From assembly GCA_003241385.1 (NCBI GenBank), contig QFPO01000008.1, positions 124,001-188,000 on the forward strand: a DNA stretch of 64,000 nucleotides. The letters run 5' to 3'. The notes under the pieces are model-generated. The model had not been told where the DNA came from. It searched no databases and saw nothing but the letters and a program-made list of their open reading frames with translations. Within the stretch, counting starts at the first letter, position 1; every line of letters starts with the position of its first letter. The position numbers and the translations under genes were made by a program. Positions 6,870 to 15,651 of the stretch are shown piece after piece. This DNA is from Rhodanobacter denitrificans. GTDB taxonomy: Bacteria; Pseudomonadota; Gammaproteobacteria; Xanthomonadales; Rhodanobacteraceae.

Positions 6870-9263
6870 ATGCTGCATTCGTTGATCGCCGCCTGGCGGC
6901 GGCTGCGCCGTCCCGGCAACCGCGGCTACGCCTTGGCCGCGCTGGCGACGCTGATGCTCGGCGTCGCCTCGGTCGTGACCGTCTACGCGCTGCTGCACCG
7001 CGTGCTGCTCGAACCGCTGCCGGTCGCCGACGAAGCCACACTGATGGCGATCAGCGGCCGCAACGACGCGCGCGGCGTCACCGGCTTCGCGGTCTCCGAG
7101 CCGGACTTCGGCTCCTGGCGCGCGTCGGCACGCTCGTTCGAATCGATGGCCGCCTACAAGCGTCGCGGCGTCAGCGTGCGCGGCAGCGACGGCGCCGACC
7201 GCCTCGACGCCCTGCTGGTCACGCCGCAGCTGGCCGCGGTGCTCGGCGTCGCACCGCTGCTCGGCCGCGGCCTGCTCGACGACGAAGGCGATCGCAGCTC
7301 GGCGCTGCTGATCGCCGCATCGGTCTGGCGCGACCGCTACGCCGGCGATCCGTCGGTGCTTGGCCGCAGCCTGGTGATCGAGGGTCGCGAGCGCACGATC
7401 GTCGGCGTGATGCCCGACGACGTCGGCGTCGCGACCGATGCCGGTCTGTGGCTGCCGCTGGAATTCACGCCGCGCGAGCAGGAGAACCGCGGCGACCGCC
7501 GGCTCGACGTCGTCGCGCGGCTCGCGCCCGGCGTCAGCCGGGCGCAGGCCCAGGCCGAGATGGACGCGATCAGCGCCGAGCTGGCCCGGCAGTATCCGAA
7601 GAGCAATACCGACTGGGCGGCCACCGTGGCGCCGCTGCGCGAGCAACTGGTCGGCGCCGACGAGCGCACGCGGCTGTGGATGCTGCTCGGCGCAGTCGGT
7701 CTGCTGCTGCTGGTGACCTGCAGCAATCTGGCCGGCCTGCAGATCGCACGCGCGGCCGATCGTCAGCACGAACTCGGCGTCCGTCAGGCGCTCGGCGCCG
7801 GCCGCGCGCGGCTGCGCCTGGACGTCGTCGCCGAGACCGCCCTGCTGGTCGCCGCCGGCGCCGCGCTCGCGCTGCCGCTGGCGGCGGCGCTGCTGCGGCT
7901 GGCGACGCAGACGCTGCAGGCCAGCCAGCCGCGGCTGGCGACGCTGGCGATCGATCTGCGCGTCGCGGCCACCGCGATCGCGGTCTGCGCGGTCACCGCG
8001 CTCGCGTTCGCGGCGATTCCGGCCGCGATCGCCGCGCGTGCGGCGCCGACGGCGGCCCTGAACCGCGCGCGCAATGCGCTGGGCCGGCGCAGCGCACCGC
8101 TGCGCGCCGGCCTGGTCGTCGCGCAGTTCGCGATCGCGACCGTACTGCTGAGCGGCGCCCTGGCGCTCGGCGGCCGCCTCTGGACGCTCGCGCATGCCGA
8201 GCTCGGCTACGCGACCGAGCGCCTGCTGACGGTGCGCATCTCGCTGCCGCGGCTCGACAGCCCGGAGGTCTTCGAAGCCCAGCGGCGCGCGCTGTCGACG
8301 CTGGCCGACGAGGCGCGGACGATTCCCGGCGTGCGCAGCGCGACGATCGTCAGCGAGGCGCCGCTCGGCGAGGTCGACACCCAGTCCGAGGTCGCACCGG
8401 GGCCGATGCCGGCCGAGGTCTCGCCGCCCGAGCGCCGCGTGCAGGCATCCTGGCGCATCGTCGACGCGCAGTACTTCGAGACCTTCGGCGTGCCGCTGCT
8501 GGCCGGCCGCGCGTTCGCGCGCGACGACGAACCGACCGATCACATCATCCTCGGCCGCAGCGTCGCCGAGCGGGTCTTCGGCAGCGTCGACGTCGTCGGC
8601 CGCATCGTCACGATGGGCAACGGCCAGCGCCGCGAGGTGGTCGGCGTCGCCGCGGATACCTACCAGCGCAACGTCGCCGCCGGCGCGTCGCCGACGGTCT
8701 ACATGCCGATCACCTGGTATCTGTGGGAGACGATGACGCTGGCCGTGCGCAGCGAGGCCGACCCGGCCACGGTGGTCGCGGCGATCCGCGAGCGCGCCGC
8801 GCGCGTGATGCCGGACCGGCCGCTGTATGACGTGCGGACGATGGACGAGGCGGTCGCGCTGTCGACCGCGGGACCGCGCCTGCAGGCGGTGGTCGTCGCG
8901 CTGTTCGCGCTCGCCGCTGCCCTGATCGCCGCAGTCGGCATCGGCGCGATCACCGCGTATCTGATCGCGCGCCGCACCGGCGAGCTCGCGCTGCGCTTCG
9001 CGCTCGGCGCCTCGCCGCTGCGCGTGCGGCTGCGCGTCCTCGGCGGCGCCGGTGCGCTGGCGGTGGCCGGCGTCGCGATCGGCGCGCTGAGCCTGGTCGT
9101 CTTCGAGCGTCTGGGCCTGCAGCGCGACGCCGGCGCCGAGCATCTGCCGGCGGCGTTCGCGATCAGCGTCGCGATCCTGCTGACGACCTGCCTGGCCGCC
9201 TGCTGGTGGCCGGCGCGTCGCGCCGCGCGGATCGATCCGGCGCTCGCGCTGCGCGGTGAGTGA
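6870..9263 (+). CDS. Orphan MacB/FtsX-type ABC permease (ADOP-like)
   Basis: A 797-residue inner-membrane protein. One membrane helix lies near residues 20-45 (ALAALATLMLGVASVVTVYALL), then a MacB-type periplasmic domain (about 50-250), three helices of a first FtsX domain (about 270-430), a second periplasmic domain, and a second FtsX domain to the end. This double layout, about 800 residues, matches the ADOP permeases of the MacB superfamily. No ABC ATPase gene lies beside it, as is usual for these orphans. Such proteins act in mechanotransmission or efflux rather than classical transport; the cargo is unknown. GGAG at 6859-6862 supports the start. Confidence 0.85.
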   Translation: MLHSLIAAWRRLRRPGNRGYALAALATLMLGVASVVTVYALLHRVLLEPLPVADEATLMAISGRNDARGVTGFAVSEPDFGSWRASARSFESMAAYKRRGVSVRGSDGADRLDALLVTPQLAAVLGVAPLLGRGLLDDEGDRSSALLIAASVWRDRYAGDPSVLGRSLVIEGRERTIVGVMPDDVGVATDAGLWLPLEFTPREQENRGDRRLDVVARLAPGVSRAQAQAEMDAISAELARQYPKSNTDWAATVAPLREQLVGADERTRLWMLLGAVGLLLLVTCSNLAGLQIARAADRQHELGVRQALGAGRARLRLDVVAETALLVAAGAALALPLAAALLRLATQTLQASQPRLATLAIDLRVAATAIAVCAVTALAFAAIPAAIAARAAPTAALNRARNALGRRSAPLRAGLVVAQFAIATVLLSGALALGGRLWTLAHAELGYATERLLTVRISLPRLDSPEVFEAQRRALSTLADEARTIPGVRSATIVSEAPLGEVDTQSEVAPGPMPAEVSPPERRVQASWRIVDAQYFETFGVPLLAGRAFARDDEPTDHIILGRSVAERVFGSVDVVGRIVTMGNGQRREVVGVAADTYQRNVAAGASPTVYMPITWYLWETMTLAVRSEADPATVVAAIRERAARVMPDRPLYDVRTMDEAVALSTAGPRLQAVVVALFALAAALIAAVGIGAITAYLIARRTGELALRFALGASPLRVRLRVLGGAGALAVAGVAIGALSLVVFERLGLQRDAGAEHLPAAFAISVAILLTTCLAACWWPARRAARIDPALALRGE

Positions 9264-9611
9264 GGCACCGGCCACCGTCACGCCGGGGGCGATACGTCGC
9301 GTCGCCGCAGCCCGCGCGGGTCGCCGTGCCTCGGGGCGAACGGACCTCGCACGCGCCCTCGCCCGCCGATCGTCGACGGGTTCGCCCCGCGGCCGCTCGC
9401 TGACCGGAATACGGCCGCGCCGATGCCGGCCCGACGACATCGGACCGCGCCGGCGCCGCGCCGAGCGCGCGGATGTCGATGTCGTCGACCATCTGCATGC
9501 CATTCGCTTGCCGGCATTCGAGGCCGCCGTGCAAGGTAGAGGAACGTTTTCACGTGCCGGTCGAACGGTGCCTGTTACGATCGCGGACTTTTGGCGAAGT
9601 ACACCGGAGCG
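9264..9611. other. Intergenic stretch without recognised gene
   Basis: About 350 bp of GC-rich DNA between the permease and the MscS gene. Frames here lack family resemblance. The last part (from about 9540) is less GC-rich and carries the likely promoter of the downstream gene. Confidence 0.5.
9576..9581 (+). promoter_or_regulatory. Putative -10 box (TACGAT) of mscS-like gene
   Basis: TACGAT followed directly by CGCGG. It lies 30 bp before the ATG at 9612; the less GC-rich stretch upstream (TTTTCACG) has no convincing -35. Confidence 0.4.
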
Positions 9612-10178
9612 ATGCAGGCCCGATTGATGCAAGACCGCTGGCCACTGTGGATGCGCGACTGGCTCGACGTGCTGGTGCCGACGCTCCAGGTCGTGCTGAT
9701 CCTGCTGGTGGTCTGGCTGCTGCGGGCGATGCTGCGTCGTCTGCTCGCGCGGATCGGCGCGCGCTACGACCTGCCGCCCGAGCTGGTCGTCGGCATCCGC
9801 CGTGTGTTCGGGTTCGTGCTGTATGCGGCGGCGATCCTGCTGATCCTCGACCGGCTCGGCGTGTCCGGCACGGTGCTGTGGACGGCGTTCACCGGCTTCG
9901 CCGCGGTCGGCGCGGTCGCGTTCTTCGCGGCCTGGAGCGTGCTGTCGAACATCTTCTGCACGATCCTGATCTTCACGACGCGCCCGTTCCGCCTCAACGA
10001 CCAGATCGAGCTGATCGAGAACGGCGAGAAGCCCGGCATCAAGGGCCGCGTGATCGACATCAACCTGATCTACACGACGTTGCGCGAGACGCGCGACGAC
10101 GGCCCCGACACGGTGCTGCAGATCCCGAACAACCTGTTCTTCCAGCGCACCGTGCGGCGCTGGCGCGGGCCGGGCTGA
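9612..10178 (+). CDS. Small mechanosensitive ion channel, MscS family
   Basis: A 188-residue inner-membrane protein, shorter than E. coli MscS (286). Three hydrophobic segments are visible: about 17-40 (VLVPTLQVVLILLVVWLL), 60-80 (GFVLYAAAILLILDRLGV) and 85-120. The last corresponds to the pore helix and its link to the beta domain (GFAAVGAVAFFAAWSVLSNIF, then TRPFRLNDQIEL). The cytoplasmic part ends early, after IPNNLFFQRTVRRW, so the usual alpha/beta vestibule is missing. It probably gates ion flow under membrane tension. ATG 9612 follows GGAG; a TTG 21 bp upstream is a weaker alternative. Confidence 0.8.
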   Translation: MQARLMQDRWPLWMRDWLDVLVPTLQVVLILLVVWLLRAMLRRLLARIGARYDLPPELVVGIRRVFGFVLYAAAILLILDRLGVSGTVLWTAFTGFAAVGAVAFFAAWSVLSNIFCTILIFTTRPFRLNDQIELIENGEKPGIKGRVIDINLIYTTLRETRDDGPDTVLQIPNNLFFQRTVRRWRGPG

Positions 10179-10329
10179 CCGTCCCGCCCGACCCGATCGG
10201 CGGCGATCCGCCCGACCTCTGCCGCGGACCGGCGCGGCCGAGGACGAGGCCGGCCTGCATGCGCCGATCGTGACCGATGCGTCCGCGCAGTGCCGCGTGC
10301 CGACGCCGCGGACCGGCGCGGCGATGCGC

Positions 10330-10335
10330 TAGCAT
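10330..10335 (+). promoter_or_regulatory. Putative -10 box (TAGCAT) of M49-like gene
   Basis: TAGCAT followed by CGGCG, 30 bp upstream of the ATG at 10366. Confidence 0.4.
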
Positions 10336-10365
10336 CGGCGTTTTCCGCCGCCCGGAGCCAAGCGC

Positions 10366-12051
10366 ATGCCGATGCGTCCGTTGTGCCTCGCGACCGCCGC
10401 CGCGCTGAGCGTCGCGCTCGGCGCCTGCCGCCCCGCCGCCGAACCGCCGCAGCCTCCCGCCGCCGCGCCCGCGACCGAGGCATCGGCCGCCCCGAGTCGC
10501 GACGACGTCGCGGCCAAGGTCGCCGCCTACGCGCCGGTCACGCTGAGCGCGGACCTGTCGCATCTGGCCGACGGCGACCGCCAGGCGCTGGCGCTGCTGC
10601 TCGACGCGGCCGAGATCGTCGACGGCCTGTTCTGGCAGCAGGTCTGGGGCGACCGCGACGCGCTGCTGCAGCGGATCGATGAGCCGGCCGTGCGTCGCTT
10701 CGTCGAGATCAACTACGGCCCCTGGGACCGGCTCGACGACGACGCGCCGTTCGTCGAGGGCATCGGTCCGCGTCCACCGGGCGCGCGCTTCTATCCGGAA
10801 GACATGACGCGCGAGGAATTCGAGCGCGCCGACCTGCCCGGCAAGTCGAGCCTCTACACGCTGATCCGGCGCGACGCCGCCGGCGTGCTGAGCGTGCTGC
10901 CGTATCACCAGGCCTACCGGCCCGAGCTCGAACGCATCGCCGCGAAGCTGCGCGAGGCGGCCGCGGTCGCGACCGACGCCGGGTTCCGCCGCTATCTGCA
11001 GCTGCGTGCGCAGGCCCTGCTCGACGACGACTACCGGCCCAGCGACGTGGCCTGGATGGACATGAAGACCAGCCCGATCGACGTCGTGATCGGCCCGATC
11101 GAGAGCTACCAGGACGCGCTGTTCGGCACCAAGACCGCGTACGAGGCGTTCGTGCTGGTCAAGGACGTGGCCTGGAGCGAGCGCCTGGCGCGCTTCGCGC
11201 AGCATCTGCCGGCGCTGCAGCGCGGCCTGCCGGTGCCCGACGCGTACAAACAAGAGATGCCGGGCACCGATGCCGATCTGAACGCGTATTTCGCGCTGTA
11301 CTACGGCGGCGACGCCAATGCCGGCGCCAAGACGATCGCGATCAACCTGCCCAACGACGAGACCGTGCAGCTCGAGAAGGGATCGCGCCGGCTGCAGCTC
11401 GAGAACACGATGCGCGCGAAGTTCGACGCGATCCTGGTGCCGATCGCGCGTGAGCTGATCGCCGAGGACCAGCAGGCGCAGATCACGTTCGACGCGTTCT
11501 TCGACAACGTCATGTTCCACGAGGTCGCGCACGGCCTGGGCATCAAGAACACGCTCGACGGCAAGGGCACCGTGCGCGAGGCACTGACCGACCTGGCCAG
11601 CGGCTACGAGGAGGGCAAGGCCGACATCCTGGGCCTGTACATGATCGACGCGCTCGGCCGGCTCGGCGAGCTCGACGCGACGAAGCTGCCCGACCACTAT
11701 GTGACGTTCCTGGCCGGCCTGTTCCGCTCGGTGCGCTTCGGCGCGAGCAGCGCGCACGGCCAGGCCAACATGGTCGCGTTCAACTTCCTGCGCGAGGCTG
11801 GCGCGTTCAGCCGCGACCCGGCCAGCGGCCGCTACCGCGTCGACGTCGAGCGCATGCGCGCGGCGGTCGACGCGCTGTCGACGAAGATCCTGACCCTGCA
11901 GGGCGACGGCGACTACGCCGGCGCGAAGGCGCTGCGCGATTCGCTCGGCAGGATCGAGCCCGAGCTCGCGGGCGATCTGGCCCGCCTCGAGCAGCGCCGG
12001 ATTCCGGTCGACATCGTGCTGACCCAGGGCCGCGCCCAGATCGGCCTCTGA
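10366..12051 (+). CDS. Dipeptidyl-peptidase III-like (M49-type) zinc metallopeptidase, lipoprotein
   Basis: A 561-residue predicted lipoprotein: lipobox LGAC with Cys21, followed by a Pro/Ala-rich linker. The zinc site is HEVAH (H385, E386, H389) and a second motif EEGKAD starts at E415. It matches the EEC(R/K)A(E/D) motif of DPP III, where the second Glu binds zinc. Classical M49 enzymes have the six-residue HExxxH; this one has the five-residue HExxH, as reported for a few bacterial DPP III homologues. It likely removes dipeptides from short peptides in the cell envelope. GGAG 8 bp before the ATG supports the start; a second in-frame ATG lies 6 bp on. Confidence 0.85.
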   Translation: MPMRPLCLATAAALSVALGACRPAAEPPQPPAAAPATEASAAPSRDDVAAKVAAYAPVTLSADLSHLADGDRQALALLLDAAEIVDGLFWQQVWGDRDALLQRIDEPAVRRFVEINYGPWDRLDDDAPFVEGIGPRPPGARFYPEDMTREEFERADLPGKSSLYTLIRRDAAGVLSVLPYHQAYRPELERIAAKLREAAAVATDAGFRRYLQLRAQALLDDDYRPSDVAWMDMKTSPIDVVIGPIESYQDALFGTKTAYEAFVLVKDVAWSERLARFAQHLPALQRGLPVPDAYKQEMPGTDADLNAYFALYYGGDANAGAKTIAINLPNDETVQLEKGSRRLQLENTMRAKFDAILVPIARELIAEDQQAQITFDAFFDNVMFHEVAHGLGIKNTLDGKGTVREALTDLASGYEEGKADILGLYMIDALGRLGELDATKLPDHYVTFLAGLFRSVRFGASSAHGQANMVAFNFLREAGAFSRDPASGRYRVDVERMRAAVDALSTKILTLQGDGDYAGAKALRDSLGRIEPELAGDLARLEQRRIPVDIVLTQGRAQIGL

Positions 12052-12071
12052 GATCGCGCCGCGCGCGCCGC

Positions 12072-12641
12072 TCAGGCGTCCGGCAGCGCCAGCGACCAGC
12101 GCCCGAGCACCGCGTGCTCGGCCTGGCCTTCGACGCTCTGCACCAGTTCGAAGTGGTCGGGCCGCCATGCGACCGCGTCGATCGTCGGCAGCGCCGGCTT
12201 CGGGTCGGTGTAGGCGATCGTCACATGCGGCAGCAGCGCAGCGCCGGCCTGCTCGAGCCTGAAGCCCAGAGCCAGGCAGCGCCGGCGCAGCATCTCGTGC
12301 AGCGCGCGCAGCGCATCGGGCACGTCGGCGGCCAACGCCAGCGCCGGCCGTGACGGCTGGCCGAGCGCGGCCAGACGATTGAATGTCAGCGTGAACGGCG
12401 CTGCGGTCAGACCGTCGGCGGCCTCGAGCGCGCGCGTGACCTGGCCCGGCCGCTCGCCGGCGCTCTCGCCGAGATACAGCAGGGTCATGTGATAGCGCGC
12501 CGACGCGATCCAGCGTGCGCGCGAATGCACGATGCGCAACGGCGCGGCGACGTGCTCGATCGCCGCGCAGGTTCGCGCATCGGGCCGCAGCGCGAAGAAC
12601 AGGCGATGCAGCGGGCCGACCGGAAACAGATCGCCGTGCAT
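12072..12641 (-). CDS. thpR: RNA 2',3'-cyclic phosphodiesterase (2'-5' RNA ligase family)
   Basis: A 189-residue soluble enzyme of the 2H phosphoesterase family. The two hallmark H-x-T motifs are HMT at residue 51 and HVT at residue 139, spaced as in ThpR. The N-terminal LHRLFFALRP is also typical. It opens RNA 2',3'-cyclic phosphates; ligation of tRNA halves is a side activity in vitro. It lies in the same direction as the upstream esterase gene, 45 bp away, possibly co-transcribed. Length matches the family. Confidence 0.92.
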   Translation of the reverse strand: MHGDLFPVGPLHRLFFALRPDARTCAAIEHVAAPLRIVHSRARWIASARYHMTLLYLGESAGERPGQVTRALEAADGLTAAPFTLTFNRLAALGQPSRPALALAADVPDALRALHEMLRRRCLALGFRLEQAGAALLPHVTIAYTDPKPALPTIDAVAWRPDHFELVQSVEGQAEHAVLGRWSLALPDA

Positions 12642-12686
12642 CGTCTCAGCGCTCCGGTCCGCGCGGCATGCCGGGCCGTCGCGCGC

Positions 12687-13565
12687 TCATCGCGCCGCAC
12701 CGACAGCGGCCGGCGCCGCGCCGCCGGCCGTCGTGGCCGGCAGCGGCGGAAACAGCGCCGGCAGCACCTGCGGCGCGAGCGCGCGATAGATCGTCGCATG
12801 CTGCAGATCCGGCCGCGGCACCGCCTGCCAGTGCAGCTGCGGCGGCGCGTGCAGGCGCAGCGTCTCGGCCAGGCGCGCGGCCGGCGGTCCGATGTCGGCC
12901 TCGTCGGCCCAGGCCAGATACAGCATGGCCGGCTTATCGGGCCAGGCGGCCAGCGAAGCGGCCGCGCCGTCGGCCAGTGCGGCGCCGTTCCACCACAGGC
13001 TCGGACTCAGCGCGATCGACACGTCGAAAAGCCCCGGCTGGGCCAGAAACGTCTCGACGACGAACCAGCCGGCCAGCGACTCGCCGACGATGCCGCGCTC
13101 GCCGCTGGCGCGGTAGCGGCTCTCGATCTGCGCGATCAGCTCCTCGGCGATGAACGCCCGGAACGCGGCCGATCCGCCGACGCGCGGCGCGATCCGGCGA
13201 TCGCTCTCGACCGTGGTCGGACCGGTCATGTCGCGGCGGCGTTCGGTGTTCTCGATGCCGACCACGATCAGCGGCCGCATGCGGCCGGCGCGGATCGCCG
13301 TGTCGACGCTCGTGGCCACGTGCGGAAAATCCTCGGCGAGACCGCCGTCGGGCATGTACAGGACCGGATACCGCGTGGACGCGTCGGCCGCGTAGTCCGG
13401 CGGCAGGTAGACGTTGATGCGGCGCGTCTCGGCCAGCCGCGCAGAGGGGAGATCGAAGCGGTCGTGCGCCGGCGCGGTCTCGGCGACCGGTGCCGGCGCG
13501 CGGCTGCAGGCGGCGATCGCGACGCACAGCGCGACCAGGAGGATTCGGACGGCCGTACGCGGCAT
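12687..13565 (-). CDS. Esterase of the enterochelin-esterase/esterase D-like family, lipoprotein
   Basis: A 292-residue predicted lipoprotein with lipobox IAAC (Cys20). The alpha/beta-hydrolase domain starts with RRINVYLPPDYAADASTRYPVLYMPDG, split here as the oxyanion region, and carries the nucleophile elbow GESLAG with Ser163. A late Asp and a His near LQHATIYRAL could complete the triad. Family members hydrolyse ferric-enterobactin or simple esters; no siderophore genes are near, so a generic envelope esterase is the safer call. The last 20 residues are Ala/Gly-rich and disordered. Confidence 0.8.
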   Translation of the reverse strand: MPRTAVRILLVALCVAIAACSRAPAPVAETAPAHDRFDLPSARLAETRRINVYLPPDYAADASTRYPVLYMPDGGLAEDFPHVATSVDTAIRAGRMRPLIVVGIENTERRRDMTGPTTVESDRRIAPRVGGSAAFRAFIAEELIAQIESRYRASGERGIVGESLAGWFVVETFLAQPGLFDVSIALSPSLWWNGAALADGAAASLAAWPDKPAMLYLAWADEADIGPPAARLAETLRLHAPPQLHWQAVPRPDLQHATIYRALAPQVLPALFPPLPATTAGGAAPAAVGAAR

Positions 13566-13718
13566 CGGCGGGCGCTCGATCGGGAAAGCGCGCTACTGTG
13601 CCGTGTATGCGCAAATTTCGCACCGGTCGCCTGCGCCGCGGCGTTGCTGAACGTGCTGCGATGCCATACATACCGCACCGCATGGTCGCGGTCATGGCGC
13701 GGCCGCGTGCCGATGCCG

Positions 13719-13747
13719 TTGAATCCTCGCGCTCTTTTCCCGACAAT
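13719..13747 (+). promoter_or_regulatory. Sigma-70-type promoter of fabA-fabB
   Basis: TTGAAT (13719-13724) and GACAAT (13742-13747) are separated by exactly 17 bp. A transcript would start near 13754 and leave an untranslated leader of about 90 bases before fabA. Confidence 0.55.
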
Positions 13748-13843
13748 CGCCGGCTCGTCCGCGTCTCGCCGAGACGCCGACGTGCCCGCATCGCCGCGCG
13801 AACACCCGGCGCGGATGCGCCCGCCCTCACAGCAGAACCCTTC

Positions 13844-14359
13844 ATGTCGCGACCCTCTTCGCTCGACCACGAACAGCTCCTGGCCTGCGCGCGCGGCGAG
13901 CTGTTCGGTCCCGGCAACGCCCGTCTGCCGGCGCCGCCGATGCTGATGTTCGACCGCATCACCCGCATCGACGATCGCGGCGGCGCGTTCGGCAAGGGCC
14001 TGATCCACGCCGAGCTCGACATCCGTCCGGACCTGTGGTTCTTCGGCTGCCATTTCGAAGGCGATCCGGTCATGCCCGGCTGCCTCGGCCTGGACGCGAT
14101 GTGGCAGCTCACCGGCTTTTTCCTGCCGTGGCTCGGCGAACCGGGCCGCGGCCGCGCGCTCGGCGTCGGCCAGGTCAAGTTCAGCGGCCAGGTGCTGCCG
14201 ACCGCGCGCCAGGTCCGCTACGAGATCGACATCCGGCGCGTCATGCGCGGCAAGCTCGCGCTGGTGATCGCCAACGGCCGGACCCTGGTCGACGATCGCC
14301 CGATCTACGCGGCCGACGACCTGCGCGTGGGCCTGTTCCAGTCGACCGAGGGCTTCTGA
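13844..14359 (+). CDS. fabA: 3-hydroxydecanoyl-ACP dehydratase/isomerase
   Basis: A 171-residue cytoplasmic hot-dog-fold enzyme, the same length as E. coli FabA. Catalytic His70 (GCHFEGDPVMPG) and Asp84 (LGLDAMWQL) fall at the same numbers as in E. coli. It dehydrates 3-hydroxydecanoyl-ACP and isomerises trans-2 to cis-3-decenoyl-ACP, the branch point to unsaturated fatty acids. The fabB gene follows after 4 bp, so the two form the usual anaerobic-pathway operon. Upstream in-frame codons belong to the leader; the start is set by homology. Confidence 0.97.
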   Translation: MSRPSSLDHEQLLACARGELFGPGNARLPAPPMLMFDRITRIDDRGGAFGKGLIHAELDIRPDLWFFGCHFEGDPVMPGCLGLDAMWQLTGFFLPWLGEPGRGRALGVGQVKFSGQVLPTARQVRYEIDIRRVMRGKLALVIANGRTLVDDRPIYAADDLRVGLFQSTEGF

Positions 14360-14363
14360 GCCG

Positions 14364-15572
14364 ATGCGCCGCGTGGTCGTGACCGGATTCGGCATCACCT
14401 CGTGCCTCGGCGACACGCCGGCCGAGGTCGAACAGGCCTTGCGCCGAGGCAGCAGCGGCATTCGCGCCGCACCCGAGCAGGCCGAGCGCGGGCTGCGCAG
14501 CCGCATCGCCGGTGCGCCGCACACCGACCTGGTCGGCACGATCGACCGCAAGCTCAAGCGTTTCATGGGTGACGCCGCCGCGTACGCGTACGTCGCGATG
14601 CGCGAGGCGATCGCCGATGCCGGCCTGGCGCCGGATGCGATCAGCCATCCGCGCACCGGCGTGATCGCCGGCTCCGGCGGCGGTTCGGCGCAGTGGCAGA
14701 TCGAGACCGGCGACCTGCTGCGCGAGAAGGGCGTGCGCCGCATCGGCCCCTACATGGTGCCGCGCACGATGTGCTCGACCGTGTCGGCCACGCTGGCGAC
14801 CGCATTCGGCATCCTCGGCCTCAGCTACTCGATCTCGGCGGCCTGCGCGACCTCGGCGCACTGCATCGGCGCCGCGGCCGATCTGATCCGCCACGGTGCG
14901 CAGGACGTCATGTTCGCCGGCGGCGGCGAGGAGCTGCACTGGGGCATGACCTCGCAGTTCGACGCGATGGGCGCGCTGTCGACCGCCTACAACGACACGC
15001 CCGAAAGCGCCTCGCGTCCGTACGACGCCGGCCGCGACGGCTTCGTGATCGGCGCCGGCGGCGGCATCCTCGTGCTCGAGGACTACGAGCACGCCCGTGC
15101 GCGCGGCGCGCGGATCCATGCCGAGCTGGTCGGCTACGGCGTGACCTCCGACGGCGGCGACATGGTCGCGCCGTCCGGCGAAGGCGCGGTGCGCTGCATG
15201 CGCATGGCGCTGCGCGACGTGACCGCGCCGGTCGACTACCTCAACACGCACGGCACGGCGACGCCGGTCGGCGACATCGTCGAGCTCAAGGCCGTGCGCG
15301 AGGTGTTCGGCGACGCGGTGCCGCCGCTGTCCTCGACCAAGGCGCTGACCGGCCATTCGCTCGGCGCGGCCAGCGTCCACGAGGCGATCTACAGCCTGCT
15401 GATGCTGCGCGGCGGCTTCCTCGCCGGCTCGGCGAACATCGAGACGCTCGACCCCGAGGCCGCCGGCTTCCCGATCCTGCGCGAGAGCCGCGAGGCGTCG
15501 CCGGCGGTCGTGATGTCCAACAGCTTCGGCTTCGGCGGCACCAACGCCACGCTGGTGTTCGCGCGGGTCTGA
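14364..15572 (+). CDS. fabB: 3-oxoacyl-ACP synthase I
   Basis: A 402-residue thiolase-fold condensing enzyme. The active Cys161 lies in SAACATSAHC, and the two catalytic histidines are in NTHGTATPVGD and TGHSLGAASV. It extends cis-3-decenoyl-ACP, the FabA product, with malonyl-ACP. The start is 4 bp after the fabA stop, so translation is probably coupled. Length and motifs are canonical. Confidence 0.97.
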   Translation: MRRVVVTGFGITSCLGDTPAEVEQALRRGSSGIRAAPEQAERGLRSRIAGAPHTDLVGTIDRKLKRFMGDAAAYAYVAMREAIADAGLAPDAISHPRTGVIAGSGGGSAQWQIETGDLLREKGVRRIGPYMVPRTMCSTVSATLATAFGILGLSYSISAACATSAHCIGAAADLIRHGAQDVMFAGGGEELHWGMTSQFDAMGALSTAYNDTPESASRPYDAGRDGFVIGAGGGILVLEDYEHARARGARIHAELVGYGVTSDGGDMVAPSGEGAVRCMRMALRDVTAPVDYLNTHGTATPVGDIVELKAVREVFGDAVPPLSSTKALTGHSLGAASVHEAIYSLLMLRGGFLAGSANIETLDPEAAGFPILRESREASPAVVMSNSFGFGGTNATLVFARV

Positions 15573-15651
15573 GCGCGCAGCCCCGGCGCGCTGCAACCGA
15601 TCGGCGTATCGGCGCATCTCCGACAGCGAACCCCCGCTGACGGAGTGCGCC

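Noticed and set aside
6843..9632. A 929-codon open frame on the minus strand opposite the ABC permease
   Set aside because: Arg/Ala/Gln-rich product without family features; a GC-rich shadow of the permease gene, which has clear membrane helices and motifs.
10060..12168. A 702-codon open frame opposite the M49-like gene
   Set aside because: Low-complexity shadow; the plus strand has a lipobox, HExxH and Shine-Dalgarno.
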